A stretch of 43,220 bases of DNA from CALREA01 sp041674865 (GTDB lineage: Bacteria; Patescibacteriota; Gracilibacteria; UBA1369; UBA12463). The first letter of the stretch is position 1. The number at the start of each line of letters is the position of its first letter. The stretch covers positions 1 to 43,220 of the forward strand of contig JBAYUX010000004.1 in the NCBI GenBank assembly GCA_041674865.1. The letters are read 5' to 3'. Of the stretch, positions 24,738 through 33,443 are shown piece after piece. A program made the position numbers and the translations under genes. The notes below the pieces were generated by a model. It saw only the letters and a program-made list of their open reading frames with translations. It had not been told where the DNA came from and did no database searches.

Positions 24738-25550
24738 ATGAAAAAAATATTCAAAACATTGGTGATAGGTATCATGCTTGGAGGATTACTTCTCCCATAC
24801 GCTGCGCTTGCGGCAGGTGCGGCAGAAGATCCGCTTGTCACAAAATGTAAATCAAAAGTAGATGAAGCAAAAACCAAAAATATAAATGCTGGAAAGCTCT
24901 GTCTATCTGACGCCGAAGTTAAAAATAATATTTTTACCGTCCTCGAAGAAAGCATGGACACGCCAAATACCGAATCTGGAAGCGGGACTCCAGGAACAGT
25001 TAAATCATGTGTACGTTACACAGAAATTTTAAGCTGTGATGCAAAAGGCGGAGGAGTAAAAAAAATCACAAACCAGCTGCTTCTTGAAACATGCCCAAAG
25101 GACGTTCCGGATCTCGGAACAGACGAAAACGGACAGTACTTCGACTGTCAGGGAGTTACGGTGCTTCTCATTGATCCAGCACAGGGTGGAACGGGATTAC
25201 TCCAGTTATATCTCGGACTTATTTATCGATGGGCGGCAGGAATCGTCGGAGTTATTGCGGTACTCACCGTCGTCATTAGCGGAATTCAGATTTCAGTCGC
25301 CAAGGGTGAAGGTGAACCATCGGTCGTAGGAGAAGCCAAAGGTCGAATAGTCCAAGCAATTGGAGGTATCGCATTACTCTTTTTCGCATCAGCGCTTCTC
25401 TACGTCATCAATCCAACATTCTTCCAAGCACCAGATTATAGTGGACAGAATCCGCCAACAGAGGTGACAAAGGACGGGGAAGAACCAACCTCTAGCAACA
25501 TTAAAGATGCTCCTGCTGATCCGAATGCACTTCCAGACGGAGCCACATAA
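24738..25550 (+). CDS. T4SS-type pilin paralogue 2, Cys-rich ectodomain
   Basis: A 270-residue protein. The signal peptide ends at ALA (about residue 25). Six cysteines lie between about residues 36 and 136, an even number that suggests three disulphides. The hairpin is WAAGIVGVIAVLTVVISGIQI, loop GEGEPSVVGEAKGR, then AIGGIALLFFASALLYVI. A polar, Pro-rich tail of about 40 residues follows. It begins four bases after paralogue 1 ends, so the two are surely co-transcribed. The ATG at 24738 is chosen because the signal peptide starts there. Confidence 0.75.
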   Translation: MKKIFKTLVIGIMLGGLLLPYAALAAGAAEDPLVTKCKSKVDEAKTKNINAGKLCLSDAEVKNNIFTVLEESMDTPNTESGSGTPGTVKSCVRYTEILSCDAKGGGVKKITNQLLLETCPKDVPDLGTDENGQYFDCQGVTVLLIDPAQGGTGLLQLYLGLIYRWAAGIVGVIAVLTVVISGIQISVAKGEGEPSVVGEAKGRIVQAIGGIALLFFASALLYVINPTFFQAPDYSGQNPPTEVTKDGEEPTSSNIKDAPADPNALPDGAT

Positions 25551-25560
25551 AAACAACCCC

Positions 25561-25959
25561 ATGAAACCACTCGCAAAAATCATCATCACCGTATCACTTC
25601 TTGTTATGACCTTGGGTCTACAGGCAGCCTATGCGCAATCATTTATACCAAAACCGAAGTCATTGTCAGGACCAGAGATTGGGCAACAGGAGGCACTCAA
25701 AGGCCAAGGTGGAGTTAACGGAGGCTATGGAGTTACATTCGTTATTCCATTTCTTACAACTTTCTTTGTAGGATTTACCGGAAGCATGGCGCTCGTATCA
25801 TTCGTATACGGAGGTGTTCTGTATGTCGTATCATTTGGCGAGGAGGGGCAGACAGAAAAAGCAAAAAAAATCATGAAGTGGGCAGCTGTGGGAATTGCCG
25901 TAGCGATGCTCTCGTACGCCTTCGTATCGATACTTCTCAAACTTAAAATCGGAGCGTAA
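25561..25959 (+). CDS. T4SS-type pilin paralogue 3
   Basis: The protein has 132 residues: a signal peptide to about residue 23 (LGLQAAYA), a short Pro/Gly linker and the pilin hairpin. The helices are FLTTFFVGFTGSMALVSFVYGGVLYVV and WAAVGIAVAMLSYAFVSILL, joined by GEEGQTEKAKKIMK. No cysteines. It is the shortest of the five and closest to a minimal VirB2-like subunit. The start at 25561 lies 10 bases after the previous stop. Confidence 0.78.
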   Translation: MKPLAKIIITVSLLVMTLGLQAAYAQSFIPKPKSLSGPEIGQQEALKGQGGVNGGYGVTFVIPFLTTFFVGFTGSMALVSFVYGGVLYVVSFGEEGQTEKAKKIMKWAAVGIAVAMLSYAFVSILLKLKIGA

Positions 25960-25975
25960 ATAAACAGAAAAAACC

Positions 25976-26419
25976 ATGAAAAAGTTTCAAACCTACATTA
26001 TCGCGTTCATGATGACACTCGTGATGACTGTACCAACCGTTGCGCTTGCGGTAGTGCAAACTCCAGCAGACATAGCTGCTGAAGAAGGTATTGATAAAAT
26101 TTTCAAGGTTCAAAACATACAAATCGACGGAAAAGATGTAAACAAAAATCTCAAAGATTTATCAAAACAAGTTAAATCCACACAAGAAGGATCGTTCGCT
26201 GATGTATTTGCTGGAATTATCAAAATTCTTTCAGGAGTCGCAGTCGTCATGACATTTGTCGGAACAGTTGTAGCAGGAGTGATTCTTGTCTTCTCAGACG
26301 GCGAAGAGGATAAGCAGACAAAAGCAAAGACGATCATTATTTATATAGCCATCGGCGATGTTATTATCGCAGCATCATATGCTATTGTTCGTGCTATCAC
26401 GCTCATCAAGCCACTATAA
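25976..26419 (+). CDS. T4SS-type pilin paralogue 4
   Basis: The protein has 147 residues: a signal peptide to about residue 23 (TVPTVALA), a charged segment of about 45 residues and the hairpin. Helices are ILSGVAVVMTFVGTVVAGVILVF and IIIYIAIGDVIIAASYAIVRAI, with loop DGEEDKQTKAKT. The loop closely resembles that of paralogue 3, so these two probably derive from a recent duplication. Confidence 0.78.
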   Translation: MKKFQTYIIAFMMTLVMTVPTVALAVVQTPADIAAEEGIDKIFKVQNIQIDGKDVNKNLKDLSKQVKSTQEGSFADVFAGIIKILSGVAVVMTFVGTVVAGVILVFSDGEEDKQTKAKTIIIYIAIGDVIIAASYAIVRAITLIKPL

Positions 26420-26423
26420 TACT

Positions 26424-26978
26424 ATGAAAAAGATTTCCATCATTCTCGCATCAGTCATTCTTAGTATGACACTTTTCACCGCTACACAAGCAGCGGTCGG
26501 AATTCCTGATTATCTCGTGCCAAAGAATGCCGGACTCCAAGATCTCAACACAGCGATTCAGGAAAAAGTAAATGCTGCCAATAATAACGAGGCAGGTAAT
26601 ACTCAGCAAGACGCAGCTGTCTCAGCTTTTAATATTGTCCTACAGTACATCGCCAATCTCCTGCTCTTCATAGCCGCACCGCTTGCGGTCATGTTCATCG
26701 TTCGAGCTGGTGGCGATTACGCCTTCGCGATGGGCGAAGATACCCAAATCGAAAACGCCAAACGTGAACTTACCTGGGCACTTCTCGGCCTCGCACTCGT
26801 CATGTTCTCATACTTGATCGTACGACTTATTATTCAGCCGTTTCCGGTGATACAGGGGGCAAATGATAAACAGGCAACGCAGAAACAAGCAACAGAGCAA
26901 AAAGCAGCAGCGGATCAAGCAGCAGAGCAAAAAAAGATTGAGGATAACATGACGGACACTGTAGAAACACTCCCATAG
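26424..26978 (+). CDS. T4SS-type pilin paralogue 5, with Ala/Gln/Lys-rich tail
   Basis: The protein has 184 residues: a signal peptide to about residue 23, a linker with Asn/Gln, and the hairpin LLLFIAAPLAVMFIVRAGGDYAF, loop GEDTQIENAKRE, ALLGLALVMFSYLIVRLII. Then comes a 45-residue tail of Ala, Gln and Lys that should form a long helix (KQATQKQATEQKAAADQ). It starts four bases after paralogue 4. The last stop lies two bases from the convergent metG stop. Confidence 0.78.
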   Translation: MKKISIILASVILSMTLFTATQAAVGIPDYLVPKNAGLQDLNTAIQEKVNAANNNEAGNTQQDAAVSAFNIVLQYIANLLLFIAAPLAVMFIVRAGGDYAFAMGEDTQIENAKRELTWALLGLALVMFSYLIVRLIIQPFPVIQGANDKQATQKQATEQKAAADQAAEQKKIEDNMTDTVETLP

Positions 26979-26980
26979 AC

Positions 26981-28540
26981 CTACTCCTCCAACCTCGGAA
27001 ACAGCGGCTCCCCTTTTGTGAGCTGTAGGCCTTCAGGAAGTTGGCCCCAGATAAGAGCGGTATCGAGACCACCCTCCATGTCGCTTACTTTTCCAGACTC
27101 GCCGTATTGAGCGAGGATTTTTTCGGCAGTGGTAGGGAGAAATGGAGAAAGTAAAACGGCGATGATACGAATGAGTTCGAGAAGTTGGTACATAACCTCA
27201 GCAAGCTTATCCATGTCAGTTTTTGCGAGTGCCCAAGGTTTTGAGATTTCAACATGTTCGTTGCCAGCATTCATAAGTTTCACAACGAGTTCAACCGTAG
27301 ACTTCAAATCAAATCCATCGATAGATGCATGGTATCGAGTGATGAGCTCAGGAAGTGGTGCGGTTAATGTAGCAGGTGCATCTGTAGTTTTTTTCACAAT
27401 CTTCCCTTCGAAGTATTTCTCATTCATAGAGAAAACACGATAGACGAGATTTCCAAGGCTGTTAGCCAAATCTGAGCCATACACTCCGAGGAATCTTTCT
27501 TTGCTAAAGTCACCATCATCAGTCGTTGGAATTTCTTTCAATAAATAATATCTCACCGGATCGATGCCATATTTTTCAGTGAATTCAAAAGGATCGACAA
27601 CATTACCGAGAGACTTACTCATCTTCTGACCTTCGGACGTAATAAATCCGTGAACGTAAATATTTTCTGGTATTGCAAGTCCGGCGGACAAGAGCATGCC
27701 AATCCAAACACCTGCATGAAATCGGAGAATATCCTTTCCAATGAGGTGGACCTGGGCTGGCCAGAATGTTTTGAAGGTTTCATTTTGCTGATCGTCGTCT
27801 CCGTTATATCCGATACCTGTAATATAATTCGAAAGCGCATCGCACCAGACATACATCACCTGCGCGTCGTCGCCAGGAACTGGAACGCCCCATGGAAGCA
27901 TTGAGTTCGGACGTGAAAAACTGACATCAGGAAGGCCTTCGCCGATGATATTGAGAATTTCATTCTTGCGTGCCTCTGGAACAACTTTAAGTTTATCGGT
28001 TTCGATGAGTTGCTTGATCTGCGCAGAATACTTCGAGAGTCGAAAGAAATAATTATCTTCTTTGAGAAGTTCTGGCGGCTTCTTGTGAATAGAGCAGTTG
28101 CCATCAACGAGATCCTTTTCAAGGACGTACGCCTCGCAACCTACACAGTAGAGACCTTCGTATGTGCCTTTGTAGATATCTTTTTTGCCATCCTCACCAT
28201 TTTCGGCCATCTTCTGCCAAATTTTCTGAGCGCCACGCTTGTGATCTGGATTCGTTGTACGAACAAAAAAATCATTGGAGATGTTGAGGGCTTTAGTGAG
28301 ATCCTGGAATCTCGCTGCGTTTTTATCGACCATTTCCTGAGGAGTCATGTTAAGGTCTGCAGCCGTTCTGAAAATCTTGATACCATGCTCATCCGTACCC
28401 GTTTCATAAAAAACTTTTTCACCCTTGAGCCGGTGATAACGAGCAAGAACATCTGCCTGCACCAATTCCATCGCAAAACCAATATGCGGAACTGAATTTA
28501 CGTAAGCAATCGACGTCGTAATAAAAAAGGATTTTTGCAT
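26981..28540 (-). CDS. metG: Methionyl-tRNA synthetase
   Basis: A 519-residue class I synthetase. The HIGH motif reads HIGF (residues 19-22, in NSVPHIGFA) and the KMSKS motif is exact (306-310). A zinc knuckle includes Cys132, Cys135 and Cys149. There is no C-terminal tRNA-binding (EMAP-like) domain, as in short MetRS forms. It is the last gene of the minus-strand pilus run but has its own promoter. Confidence 0.96.
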   Translation of the reverse strand: MQKSFFITTSIAYVNSVPHIGFAMELVQADVLARYHRLKGEKVFYETGTDEHGIKIFRTAADLNMTPQEMVDKNAARFQDLTKALNISNDFFVRTTNPDHKRGAQKIWQKMAENGEDGKKDIYKGTYEGLYCVGCEAYVLEKDLVDGNCSIHKKPPELLKEDNYFFRLSKYSAQIKQLIETDKLKVVPEARKNEILNIIGEGLPDVSFSRPNSMLPWGVPVPGDDAQVMYVWCDALSNYITGIGYNGDDDQQNETFKTFWPAQVHLIGKDILRFHAGVWIGMLLSAGLAIPENIYVHGFITSEGQKMSKSLGNVVDPFEFTEKYGIDPVRYYLLKEIPTTDDGDFSKERFLGVYGSDLANSLGNLVYRVFSMNEKYFEGKIVKKTTDAPATLTAPLPELITRYHASIDGFDLKSTVELVVKLMNAGNEHVEISKPWALAKTDMDKLAEVMYQLLELIRIIAVLLSPFLPTTAEKILAQYGESGKVSDMEGGLDTALIWGQLPEGLQLTKGEPLFPRLEE

Positions 28541-28566
28541 AGAAAAAATAAAGCGGATGTGGGCTC

Positions 28567-28596
28567 ATCCTAGCAGAAAAATACACTCCAGGGCAA
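28567..28596 (-). promoter_or_regulatory. Promoter for metG
   Basis: On the minus strand TTGCCC (28591-28596), 18 bases and TAGGAT (28567-28572). A small hairpin (GGATG-6-CATCC) follows within the leader. Confidence 0.55.
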
Positions 28597-28616
28597 TATT
28601 GAATCATGCCTACAAC

Positions 28617-29747
28617 CTACTTCTTCTTAAGATCCGTCTGGTAGATCGAGAAGTTGAAGACCGGCAAGAAGGCCTCGCCAGAAAGCTGAAGATCGAGTTT
28701 TTTAGTAGAACCGCCAAGGAGGGCAGCGCCAACGCCGCCGAGAATACCACCAGAGTTTCCTGTCGATTCGATCGTAACCTTATCTCGCAAAACCGGCTCG
28801 GTAGTCACGACGCGATATTTGATGTAAGAAAGCGCGGATTGAGCATCAGGACTTAACGCCTGAATGATATCGGGGTTCACGAGATTCGTAAGGATCAAAT
28901 AGTTCTGATCGTGATTCGCAAGAAAGTCGGCAATCGCATAACAAGGCGTATCGAGAACTTCAATAGGAGCGCTATCTTCAAATCCATCGTACGAAGTCTT
29001 TACCGTGTATTTGTAATACGATCTTGCTTGATTGTACTGACAATTCTGTACATCCGAAGAAGACTTCACCATATCGGGAATACAGTCAGGAATTACATCA
29101 GAAAATTTCTCCTGAACTTTTTCTTTTGAGGTTCCGAAACAGTTTGGCTTCTCGGCGATAGCAAAATCAGAAGCAGAGGTAAAGTCGCTTACAGACTCAG
29201 CTTTTTTCGTATCAGGTGCAATACCAACAATCTTCCATCGGAAAAAATCGATATCTTGCAATTGTGATTCAGCAATATTTTTCGAGAGATCAAACGGTAC
29301 ATAATACTTCACAAGGAAGTCTTGAATATTATGAGCCACGCCCGCGTCATCAACCGTAAATAAGGGAACGGCAACAGAATGCTGAGCCGAAAGCGTATTG
29401 TACGCATCCGCCTTATTCAAAACACTTACCATGCCTGGCTCGATGTGAGGAATATCATTCGACTGAGTTTTGAAATTCGTTTCGTATGAAAGATTTTCCT
29501 TATCGACACCGCCCTTCACCAACTTTGGTTGATATCCAGGCAATTGATCTTTCAGGGTAAGTAAGCCACGTTCTAGGCCACCCTCAGCCATATATAAAGC
29601 CTTTCCATCTTGCACAAACTCCCCTCCCGTCCGAATATCTCCCGTAATCAACTGAGCAATACCCACGGCAGTGAGCATGATGAGTGCGGTCACCAACAAT
29701 GTGGTAATCAGTGCACTTCCCCGTCGATGTGAAGTAAAAATATTCAT
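28617..29747 (-). CDS. PilX-like type IV pilus minor protein
   Basis: A 376-residue protein. After a short basic leader (HRRGSALITTLL) comes a hydrophobic helix (residues 11-35) and the block MAEGGLERGLLTLK, as in PilX N-terminal domains, where the helix packs into the pilus or pseudopilus. The classic GFTLIE site is absent; GSALITTLLVTALIM stands in its place, as is usual for PilX. The rest is a large Cys-containing domain. Last pilus gene of the operon, 3 bases after the PilW-like gene. Confidence 0.75.
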   Translation of the reverse strand: MNIFTSHRRGSALITTLLVTALIMLTAVGIAQLITGDIRTGGEFVQDGKALYMAEGGLERGLLTLKDQLPGYQPKLVKGGVDKENLSYETNFKTQSNDIPHIEPGMVSVLNKADAYNTLSAQHSVAVPLFTVDDAGVAHNIQDFLVKYYVPFDLSKNIAESQLQDIDFFRWKIVGIAPDTKKAESVSDFTSASDFAIAEKPNCFGTSKEKVQEKFSDVIPDCIPDMVKSSSDVQNCQYNQARSYYKYTVKTSYDGFEDSAPIEVLDTPCYAIADFLANHDQNYLILTNLVNPDIIQALSPDAQSALSYIKYRVVTTEPVLRDKVTIESTGNSGGILGGVGAALLGGSTKKLDLQLSGEAFLPVFNFSIYQTDLKKK

Positions 29748-29750
29748 GGT

Positions 29751-30401
29751 TTAATAAACACGTGAAGAAAAAGTAGTTTGTAAGTAGTAATTATTTCCAA
29801 ATCGAACGTGCATCGTTACCGACGGCTGCATCTGTAACGTGCTATCGCTAAGATTATTTACATTTCCAACTCTCGCATTTGGATCACCCATCGGCGCAAG
29901 AGAGAATGAAACGTCTTTTAGCTGAACATGAGGAATAGAAATCTGTTTTGGATCACCAGCAAAACCTGAATCAGCGCTCCAGCTGTGATCTTTATCAATT
30001 CGAACTTGTTTCGTAAAAACGACACTTCCACCATTCTCACTACCAACAACGTCCTTCGGAGAAGGAATAAAAGTAATCGTCGTCTGATGCGTTCCATTTT
30101 TATCGGTAAGATACAAAACATGCTGCGGAGTATCAAAAGAAAAACGATACGTTGGACTATATGAATAAAAATCGATCGTCTTCGTTCGCATCTCGTCTTG
30201 GACAAAATTTGAAAGTGTACGTAAATCGGCAACAACCTTTCGAACATCATTCGCATCACGCTGCGCTCTATAGAGCTGAAAGAACGAGGTCATCAGCGCG
30301 CCAAGCAAGATCAAAAAAATCGACAACGAGACGAGGATTTCAATGAGAGTGAAACCTTTTCGTTTACGATTCGCCTGAGTGGTTGATGAAAAGAAATTCA
30401 T
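29751..30401 (-). CDS. PilW/PulJ-like prepilin
   Basis: A 216-residue protein with a type III prepilin signal. A basic leader ends in KRKG, and FTLIEILVSLSIFLILLGALM follows, with Glu at +5 of the mature protein for methylation. The cleavage would be done by a PilD-type peptidase, which is not encoded in the window. The domain is beta-rich with no cysteines. Minor pilins of this kind prime pilus assembly. Confidence 0.85.
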   Translation of the reverse strand: MNFFSSTTQANRKRKGFTLIEILVSLSIFLILLGALMTSFFQLYRAQRDANDVRKVVADLRTLSNFVQDEMRTKTIDFYSYSPTYRFSFDTPQHVLYLTDKNGTHQTTITFIPSPKDVVGSENGGSVVFTKQVRIDKDHSWSADSGFAGDPKQISIPHVQLKDVSFSLAPMGDPNARVGNVNNLSDSTLQMQPSVTMHVRFGNNYYLQTTFSSRVY

Positions 30402-30409
30402 AAATAGTA

Positions 30410-31075
30410 TTAGAATGGTCGCTGTTTCCAGTTAGTAAGTTCTGTTGTAAGGTCGAGAAATTTCGGAATTCCATGATCAACCCACTCAACATGCGCTACG
30501 ACAAGCATTCGATTCTGATCAATCTTAGAAAGCGTAATCGATCGGTTATACATAGTCGGTGTACTGTCCGCAGGAAGTGAGTCCATTTTGTTTACATAAT
30601 ACGGAACGCCTGCATTTTCCTGTGCATGAACTTCGTAAATAAGACCATCTTCTTTTTGGCTCAAAGCCTTAAAAATCCAAGGCATACTACTTTTGACCGA
30701 CTCTTTACTTCCAGACTGAAAAGACTGAATAATTGGAAGAGAAATCTTTCGTGAAATCACATAGGTTCCATCAATAAATGGTTTATCGACCAAAGAAACA
30801 GAAGTGTCGCTTCCATCCCAAGGAAGTGATTGGCGAAAGTAGGTATCGCGAATATTTCGAACACCTTCGAGACCTTCCTGAGCGAGATTGTAGGCGATAA
30901 ATTTTTCTACTTGAGCAGCATTGGAACGAATAGATGTCACATACAAACTCGTCGCACCAAAAACAACAATCGACATAACAGAAAAGCTAATAATCAGCTC
31001 TAGGAGTGTAAATCCATCTCGTGTGCGCAATCGTGATTGAGCACGTGATTGTAAATGTGTAAGAAAATTTTTCAT
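30410..31075 (-). CDS. PilV-like prepilin
   Basis: A 221-residue protein with the prepilin site RDG-FTLLELIISFSVMSIVVFG and a leader of about 22 residues. The segment NLAQEGLEGVRNIRDTYF is typical of PilV/GspI-type minor pilins, followed by a beta-rich domain. Spaced 8 bases from both neighbouring prepilin genes or less, so it is operonic. Confidence 0.85.
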   Translation of the reverse strand: MKNFLTHLQSRAQSRLRTRDGFTLLELIISFSVMSIVVFGATSLYVTSIRSNAAQVEKFIAYNLAQEGLEGVRNIRDTYFRQSLPWDGSDTSVSLVDKPFIDGTYVISRKISLPIIQSFQSGSKESVKSSMPWIFKALSQKEDGLIYEVHAQENAGVPYYVNKMDSLPADSTPTMYNRSITLSKIDQNRMLVVAHVEWVDHGIPKFLDLTTELTNWKQRPF

Positions 31076-31082
31076 AATATTA

Positions 31083-31643
31083 TTAGAGTTGTTCTCGTTC
31101 TAAAATGCCAAACGGAAGATTCATTTTCACACCAATCCACTTCGTAGAATCACTACCGAACTGAAGTCGAATGTGAAAAGAAGAAGCATTGATATCAAGT
31201 CCAGGAGTTATTAAATCTCCACGAGGTGGAGTAGCAAAAACGCGCATATTGATTGAGGAATTAACACCAGTTACATTCACGCCATTCATAAGGGGAATTG
31301 AGTTCCCTATCTTCTCTTGAGTGCAAATTTGATCAGCAGATGTATTTTTGCCGCTTGTCTTTTGATACGTCGCGGTCACGAACTGAACTGGTTTTCCTTG
31401 CTCAAAAATAAGACCATAACAAGGTGTCGTTCCGTCAGCAAGAGTCTTTCCTGATCGTGCCTGCTGTTGAATTTGCTTCACAGCAGACTGCAAAGAATCA
31501 ACTGCCAATGATAACGTGATGCTCTTTCGATAACCCATATAGCTCGACAAAGACATCGCGACAATAACTCCAATAATCGCGATAACCATCACGAGTTCGA
31601 TAAGCGTAAAGCCTCTATGTTTTTGATGTTTGAGAGAAAGCAT
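31083..31643 (-). CDS. FimT/GspH-like prepilin
   Basis: A 186-residue protein with a short leader (HQKHRG), FTLIELVMVIAIIGVIVAMSLSSY and conserved Glu5. The domain fits GspH/FimT-type pseudopilins, with SLAVDSLQSAVKQIQQQARSG as the continuing helix. Two cysteines are present in the C-terminal part. Confidence 0.85.
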   Translation of the reverse strand: MLSLKHQKHRGFTLIELVMVIAIIGVIVAMSLSSYMGYRKSITLSLAVDSLQSAVKQIQQQARSGKTLADGTTPCYGLIFEQGKPVQFVTATYQKTSGKNTSADQICTQEKIGNSIPLMNGVNVTGVNSSINMRVFATPPRGDLITPGLDINASSFHIRLQFGSDSTKWIGVKMNLPFGILEREQL

Positions 31644-31660
31644 GTGACATTGAGGTGAGA

Positions 31661-32881
31661 TTAAATCTGGCTCGTAAGATCAAAGATCGGCATCAAAACA
31701 GCGAGCGCCATCACGGCAACAAAGACACCAGCGATAATAATAAGTGCTGGCTCAAAGATCGTCGTGAGCTTCTTTAATGTGTGTTTAATTTCCTTTTCAT
31801 ACTGCATCGCAGCACGACCAGCACTCTGTGCAATCGTCGCAGACTGCTCACCAATGGCGAGCATTGATGTCACCTCTTCTGGAAACAAGAATGAGTTATC
31901 CTGAAAAGCTGTATGAAGTTTTCCGCCTTGCTGAACTTGATTCATCGCATCCCATAATTTCAATTTATACACTTCATTTGGAATACTTTTGGCAACCATT
32001 TTTAAAGTCACAAGAATTGGAAGTCCCGATTCAAGAAGAATCGCGAGCAATCGAATAATTCGAAGAACATATATTTTTCTTCGGAGCATTCCAAGAACTG
32101 GAAGTTTCAAAACAAAGAGGTCCCACTGCAACTTCCCTGTTCCAGTTTTAACGTAAAAATTCCAAAGTCCATATCCTCCGAATACAAGGAGGAACAGTAA
32201 CCACCAATAACTCGTAATAAAATGCTGAGTACTAATAAGCGCCTGAGTAGCTGGAGGAAGCGCATGTCCGGCACCAATTAAATCCTGAGAAAATCCCAAA
32301 ATTCGTGGAACCAAAAAGGTCATCACACCAAATCCAACGACGAGCAAGACGGCAAAAACAGTAATCGGATAAAACGCCGCACTCCATAATTGAGACTGAA
32401 GGTCGTAGGCATCTTCAACTTCGATAGCGAGACGTGAAAGCATTCTGTCCAAGTGACCAGAAATTTCACCACTTCGAATAACTCCAATTTCAAATTCTTC
32501 AAAAACATCTGGAAATCGAGCGAGACTGTCGGCAAAGTTTTTACCTTTTTCTACATCAAAGGCAACCGTAAATAACACTCGTCGCATACGTTCACTTGTG
32601 GTTCGGCGAGCCACAATTCGAAGTGACTGAATAAGCGGAACTCCGCTATCCACCATGACCGATAACAAATAGAAAACGTAAGACTTTTCCTTGAGACTCA
32701 CCTTGCTATGATCAACGAGAAAATCATTGAGCTGACGGAGGACATTCGCACGGGAATTGTCATAGACGCCATATACAATCTCTTCTACCGGCTTCTCAGA
32801 AACATTTTTGAGAATGGAAGATGATGAATTTTCTTGTGATGATGAACTAGTCTGTAATGATTGTGATTCGAAAGATTCCAT
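31661..32881 (-). CDS. pilC: Type IV pilus inner-membrane platform protein PilC/GspF
   Basis: A 406-residue protein with two GspF domains, each ending in membrane helices. Typical blocks are MVDSGVPLIQSLRIV, FADSLARFPDVFEEFEIGVIRSGEISGHLD and, in the second copy, LLESGLPILVTLKMVAKS with FPEEVTSMLAIGEQSATI. It anchors the assembly and retraction ATPases (PilT is encoded at 22922). Length is normal. Confidence 0.93.
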   Translation of the reverse strand: MESFESQSLQTSSSSQENSSSSILKNVSEKPVEEIVYGVYDNSRANVLRQLNDFLVDHSKVSLKEKSYVFYLLSVMVDSGVPLIQSLRIVARRTTSERMRRVLFTVAFDVEKGKNFADSLARFPDVFEEFEIGVIRSGEISGHLDRMLSRLAIEVEDAYDLQSQLWSAAFYPITVFAVLLVVGFGVMTFLVPRILGFSQDLIGAGHALPPATQALISTQHFITSYWWLLFLLVFGGYGLWNFYVKTGTGKLQWDLFVLKLPVLGMLRRKIYVLRIIRLLAILLESGLPILVTLKMVAKSIPNEVYKLKLWDAMNQVQQGGKLHTAFQDNSFLFPEEVTSMLAIGEQSATIAQSAGRAAMQYEKEIKHTLKKLTTIFEPALIIIAGVFVAVMALAVLMPIFDLTSQI

Positions 32882-32903
32882 AAAATATATCTACGTATTA
32901 CAA

Positions 32904-33443
32904 TTACGCACCCTGATAAAAAGCTTCCATATCGAGAGAAAAGTTCACAGCATTTACGCCTCCTTGCGGAATAATTTGAACACTAATCGACTTCACGTGA
33001 ATACGTCGTCGGTTCGCCTCAAGCGCTCGCAAAAACTCCAGCAAATCGCTATATCCACTCTGGAAGCTCGCGCTCACACTCACCCGCTTCGGAAGTTCTT
33101 GTGTGTCACTCAATCCAAATTGAACACTTGAGAGTGTGACACCATACTTTGTAGCAAGATCATTAATATTTTTGATCAACGTATCCTGTTGAACACCTTC
33201 TGGGATCGCATCGAGATATTCAGACTGCTTCACCTCAGAAACCCCATCAAGAGCCTGTTGAGCCGTTTGAAGAACCTGAAGATCACTCGTAACATTCGCT
33301 TTTGCTGTCAAAGCGTCATCACGCATCTTTCGAACATCGTCGAGTTTAGAACTCAAAGGAAAAACCGCGAACGGAACTCCGAGGAGCATCACAACAACGA
33401 GAATGACTGCGGCCGTAAGATAAAAATTTTGTTTATTCTCCAT
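32904..33443 (-). CDS. pilO: PilO-like pilus assembly protein
   Basis: A 179-residue protein with an N-terminal membrane helix (residues 8-30), a coiled coil (about 31-70) and a ferredoxin-like PilO domain (ALEANRRRIHVKSISV). PilO pairs with PilN in the alignment complex. Its ATG overlaps the end of the PilN-like gene by 11 bases, a sign of coupled translation. Confidence 0.8.
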   Translation of the reverse strand: MENKQNFYLTAAVILVVVMLLGVPFAVFPLSSKLDDVRKMRDDALTAKANVTSDLQVLQTAQQALDGVSEVKQSEYLDAIPEGVQQDTLIKNINDLATKYGVTLSSVQFGLSDTQELPKRVSVSASFQSGYSDLLEFLRALEANRRRIHVKSISVQIIPQGGVNAVNFSLDMEAFYQGA

